Shown in pieces: positions 5,146 to 7,140 of a DNA stretch of 7,140 nucleotides (its first letter is position 1; each line of letters begins with the position of its first letter). A program made the position numbers and the translations under genes. Under the pieces are notes generated by a model. That model was given only the letters and a program-made list of their open reading frames with translations. It had not been told where the DNA came from and ran no database searches. This DNA comes from Planctomycetota bacterium (lineage in GTDB: Bacteria > Planctomycetota > UBA1135 > UBA2386). The stretch covers positions 1-7,140 of the forward strand of contig QJVU01000368.1 of assembly GCA_003235605.1 (NCBI GenBank), in the 5' to 3' direction.

Positions 5146-6069
5146 TCAGGCCCGACGGAACCAGTTCTTGAGCACGAGCCAAGCCATCCCCGGATACTCA
5201 TCCAGGCGCCGCCTCAAGTAGGCGATGGCCATCGGCCAGCCCACGGCAAAGGGGACGTACAGGCGGCAACGAGTCCCCTGCTGGGTCAATTCCCCCAGCA
5301 GCCTGGCCCTCGGCACGCCGTAAAGCATCTGCACCTCGAACCGGTCCTTCCCGTAGCCTTTCGTTTCCGCCTGGGTCAGGAAACGCCGGATCCACTTCTC
5401 GTCGTGGGTGGCAAACTCCACGAAGTGGCCCCGCCCCAGCAGGGTGTCGGCATGGGCCAGCATGCGCGCCTTCATCTCCGGCTTGCTGGTGGTGGCGTGC
5501 TCCCTGGGCTCCTTGTAGATGCCGATCACCAGCCGCACGCGAATGTGCCGCGGCAGCCGATCCAGGTCCTGCTCCGTGCGGTGCAGACGGGTCTGCAGAA
5601 CGGCCCCGATGTGGGAGTGGCCGGCCGCGTGAAGATCACGCAACAGTTCGAGGGTGAAGTCCGTCCAGTGCCGGCTCTCCATGTCCAGGGTGAGCTGCAC
5701 CTGGCGGTCCTTCGCGTGAGCGCAGAGGGCGAAAGCCGCTTCCCGGCATCCCTCCGCCGAGCCACCGCCATCGAGGGGGGCCGTCGTGAAGCTCGAGAGC
5801 TTCATCGAGATCGTCGGCCGAGCGACGCCGGCGAAACGGTCTGCCGAGGCCGCGGCGTCGATCATGCTCCGGTAGGTCTCTATGTTCCGCGCCACCTGGT
5901 CCGAGGACTCGATGTCTTCCGCCAAGAGATCCAGGGTGGTCAGAAGCTGCTGGCTGCGCCACAGGTCGACGGCTACCTCGATGGCCTTCGCGAGCGAATC
6001 CCCGGCCACGTAAGGACCGGCAAAGAAACGCACCAGGGGCGGTGGAATCAGTTGGACCAGGGGATTCAC
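5146..6069 (-). CDS. Proline dehydrogenase, stand-alone (PutA PRODH-domain family)
   Basis: This FAD enzyme oxidises L-proline to delta-1-pyrroline-5-carboxylate and passes electrons to quinones at the membrane. The product is 307 residues, the normal size of the monofunctional bacterial form. The family barrel motifs appear in order: ISMKLSSF with K90, LTLDME (127-131 region, D129), RLVIGIYKEP (179-188), EFATHD (218-223), FEVQMLYGVPR (244-254), RLYVPF (269-274) and the C-terminal YLRRRLDE, giving R287-R288-x-x-E291 for substrate carboxylate binding. The third motif normally reads RLVKGAY; here isoleucine replaces the lysine and isoleucine also replaces the alanine. The start is GTG (complement of 6067-6069). 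No in-frame ATG is available upstream, and MNPLVQL with the following PYVAGDS matches the usual N-terminus. No Shine-Dalgarno sequence is obvious. The partner pyrroline-5-carboxylate dehydrogenase is not in the window. The short gene downstream on the same strand is of unknown relation. Confidence 0.93.
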   Translation of the reverse strand: MNPLVQLIPPPLVRFFAGPYVAGDSLAKAIEVAVDLWRSQQLLTTLDLLAEDIESSDQVARNIETYRSMIDAAASADRFAGVARPTISMKLSSFTTAPLDGGGSAEGCREAAFALCAHAKDRQVQLTLDMESRHWTDFTLELLRDLHAAGHSHIGAVLQTRLHRTEQDLDRLPRHIRVRLVIGIYKEPREHATTSKPEMKARMLAHADTLLGRGHFVEFATHDEKWIRRFLTQAETKGYGKDRFEVQMLYGVPRARLLGELTQQGTRCRLYVPFAVGWPMAIAYLRRRLDEYPGMAWLVLKNWFRRA

Positions 6070-6164
6070 GGGGCGCGGATTATGGGGAATGGCGCCGACC
6101 GTATCCAGGCAGTCAACCGCACGGGCCGATGTGCCGATGACACATCCAGAGATCGGAGCTCCGT
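6070..6164. other. Divergent promoter gap, no recognisable elements
   Basis: These 95 bases separate the minus-strand proline dehydrogenase start from the plus-strand glycosyltransferase start. Both promoters must lie here or inside the opposite gene. I see no convincing sigma-factor boxes or operators. The only clear signal is the ribosome site for the plus-strand gene. Confidence 0.45.
6155..6158 (+). promoter_or_regulatory. Ribosome binding site of the glycosyltransferase gene
   Basis: GGAG lies 6 bases before the ATG at 6165. It is one of the few clear Shine-Dalgarno sequences at a gene start in this window and supports this start codon. Confidence 0.6.
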
Positions 6165-7140
6165 ATGCGCATCACCTACCTGGTCGAGTCCCTCACCGAG
6201 ATCCGGGGTGGTGTCAAGAGTGTCCTCGCAGCCGCCAACGAGCTGGCACGCCGCGGGCACCAGGTCACCGTGTTGAGCCGTACGGAACCTCCGGACTGGA
6301 TGACGCTCGAATGCAGCCACAGGAGGGTAGCGAGCTTCGCTCCAGAGTACCTCCCCGACACGGACATCGTCGTGGCGACGCAGTGGTGCATCTCGTCGAC
6401 AGCAGCCCGCTGGGGGAAGGGCAGGCCCGTGCACTACGTCAACGGCCACCTGGGCCTGCCCCCCTCGTCCGGTGCTCGCGGGACCGGCGACGATGACCAC
6501 AATCGTCTCGAAGGCATCACGAGGATCACGATCTCGAGGCACCTCGAACGCCTGCTGCAGGAGCGGCAGCAGTGCGAAGTCCGCCTGGTACGCTACATGG
6601 TGGATCACGACGTCATGTACCCGGCCCCGCCGAGTGCACGGCAGAGTGGGCCGGTTCGCGTGGGCCTCGTCGGTCCCTACGCCATCGACTACAAGGACAT
6701 CAAGACCGGCCTCGAGGCCTGCAGGCTGGCGAGCAACGCCGGACTCGACCTGGAGCTGGTGCGCGTCAGCAACTCACCACAGCATCCAGGCGAAAGCAAT
6801 CTGCCGTTCCCGGTGGAATGGCACACTGGCGTGCCGCCTTCGCGGATGGGCGATCTCTACAGGTCAATGGACGTCTTCCTCGGGACCTCTCGCGGCGAGG
6901 AGGAGGGCTTTTTCCTGCCCGCAGTCGAGGCAATGGCGTGCGGAGTTCCCGCGGTTCTCACCGAGATCCCCTGCCATCAAGCCTACGGAAACAACCAATA
7001 CGCACTGTTCGTCGCCCCCGAGAGTCCTCTCGACATGGCGGAGGCATTGGTGCTGGTGGCCAAGCATCCCCTGATCCAAGAGGATCTGCGCCGCAACGGC
7101 CTGGCGGTGGCGCAGGCCTACACCCTGGAGAACCACGTCG
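6165..7140 (+). CDS. Glycosyltransferase, GT4-type (GT-B fold), 3' end outside window
   Basis: The frame is open from the ATG at 6165 to the end of the window (325 codons seen, no stop), so the C-terminus is missing. The protein is a cytoplasmic or membrane-associated sugar transferase using a nucleotide-sugar donor. Its N-terminal Rossmann half begins MRITYLVES, has the early glycine pair GGV (15-17) after a short loop, then an ELARRGHQVTVLSR helix-strand (26-39), as in GT4 acceptor domains. The C-terminal half starts near VRVGLVGPY (164-172). It carries the donor-binding E-x7-E motif, E247 to E255, in EEGFFLPAVEAMACGVPAV, followed by LTEIPCH and a strand AYGNNQYALFVAP. No signal peptide or membrane helix is seen. 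The acceptor and sugar cannot be read from sequence. Such genes usually sit in capsule, O-antigen or exopolysaccharide clusters, which would have to continue to the right. Confidence 0.9.
   Translation, partial: MRITYLVESLTEIRGGVKSVLAAANELARRGHQVTVLSRTEPPDWMTLECSHRRVASFAPEYLPDTDIVVATQWCISSTAARWGKGRPVHYVNGHLGLPPSSGARGTGDDDHNRLEGITRITISRHLERLLQERQQCEVRLVRYMVDHDVMYPAPPSARQSGPVRVGLVGPYAIDYKDIKTGLEACRLASNAGLDLELVRVSNSPQHPGESNLPFPVEWHTGVPPSRMGDLYRSMDVFLGTSRGEEEGFFLPAVEAMACGVPAVLTEIPCHQAYGNNQYALFVAPESPLDMAEALVLVAKHPLIQEDLRRNGLAVAQAYTLENHV

Noticed and set aside
5140..6276. Long plus-strand open frame (378 codons) antisense to proline dehydrogenase
   Set aside because: It runs opposite a gene with clear family motifs throughout. 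Its own translation is rich in arginine, proline, glycine and histidine with no recognisable domain, as expected from an antisense frame in GC-rich DNA.
6066..6608. Minus-strand open frame of 180 codons opposite the glycosyltransferase start
   Set aside because: It overlaps a gene with strong GT4 motifs and a good ribosome site, and its product has no recognisable features.
1..7140. CRISPR array, insertion sequence, prophage, tRNA or defence cassette
   Set aside because: No regularly spaced repeats, transposase, integrase, terminal inverted repeats, tRNA-like cloverleaf or defence-related domain was seen on either strand.

Overview
The window is GC-rich chromosomal DNA (about two thirds G+C by eye) with tightly packed ordinary bacterial genes. 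It starts inside one gene and ends inside another. Overlapping stop/start codons, weak Shine-Dalgarno signals and one distinctive secreted protein fit a Planctomycetota-like bacterium. The phylum is inferred mainly from the C-terminal half of that secreted protein, which resembles a module I recall from large Planctomycetota secretomes. I could not test this by search.

Layout. (1) Positions 1-2760, plus strand: the end of glcD, then glcE and glcF. These are the three subunits of glycolate oxidase, joined by two ATGA stop/start overlaps, so the operon is translationally coupled. (2) 2780-3820, minus strand: a secreted, probably beta-rich protein of unknown function, convergent with glcF. (3) 4004-4561, plus strand: a PduO-type ATP:cob(I)alamin adenosyltransferase, divergent from the secreted protein. 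(4) 4621-4944, minus strand: a 107-residue protein tentatively placed near the YjbR/MmcQ or DUF5519 small-domain families. (5) 5146-6069, minus strand: a stand-alone proline dehydrogenase with a GTG start. (6) 6165 to the window end, plus strand: a family-4-type glycosyltransferase cut off by the window edge.

The genes mostly represent separate functions. GlcDEF oxidises glycolate to glyoxylate. Proline dehydrogenase feeds electrons from proline to the quinone pool. The adenosyltransferase makes coenzyme B12 for enzymes encoded elsewhere. The glycosyltransferase probably belongs to a surface-polysaccharide locus continuing to the right. Strand switches separate the units, and GC-rich hairpins lie at both convergent junctions. 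No gene-free stretch exceeds about 200 bases.

I looked for a novel system (CRISPR, defence cassette, mobile element, structured RNA, large repeats) and did not find one. The findings below are modest: the secreted module, a substituted motif residue in proline dehydrogenase, a repeat-encoded N-terminus in GlcE, and small repeats and AT-rich sites around the small minus-strand gene.
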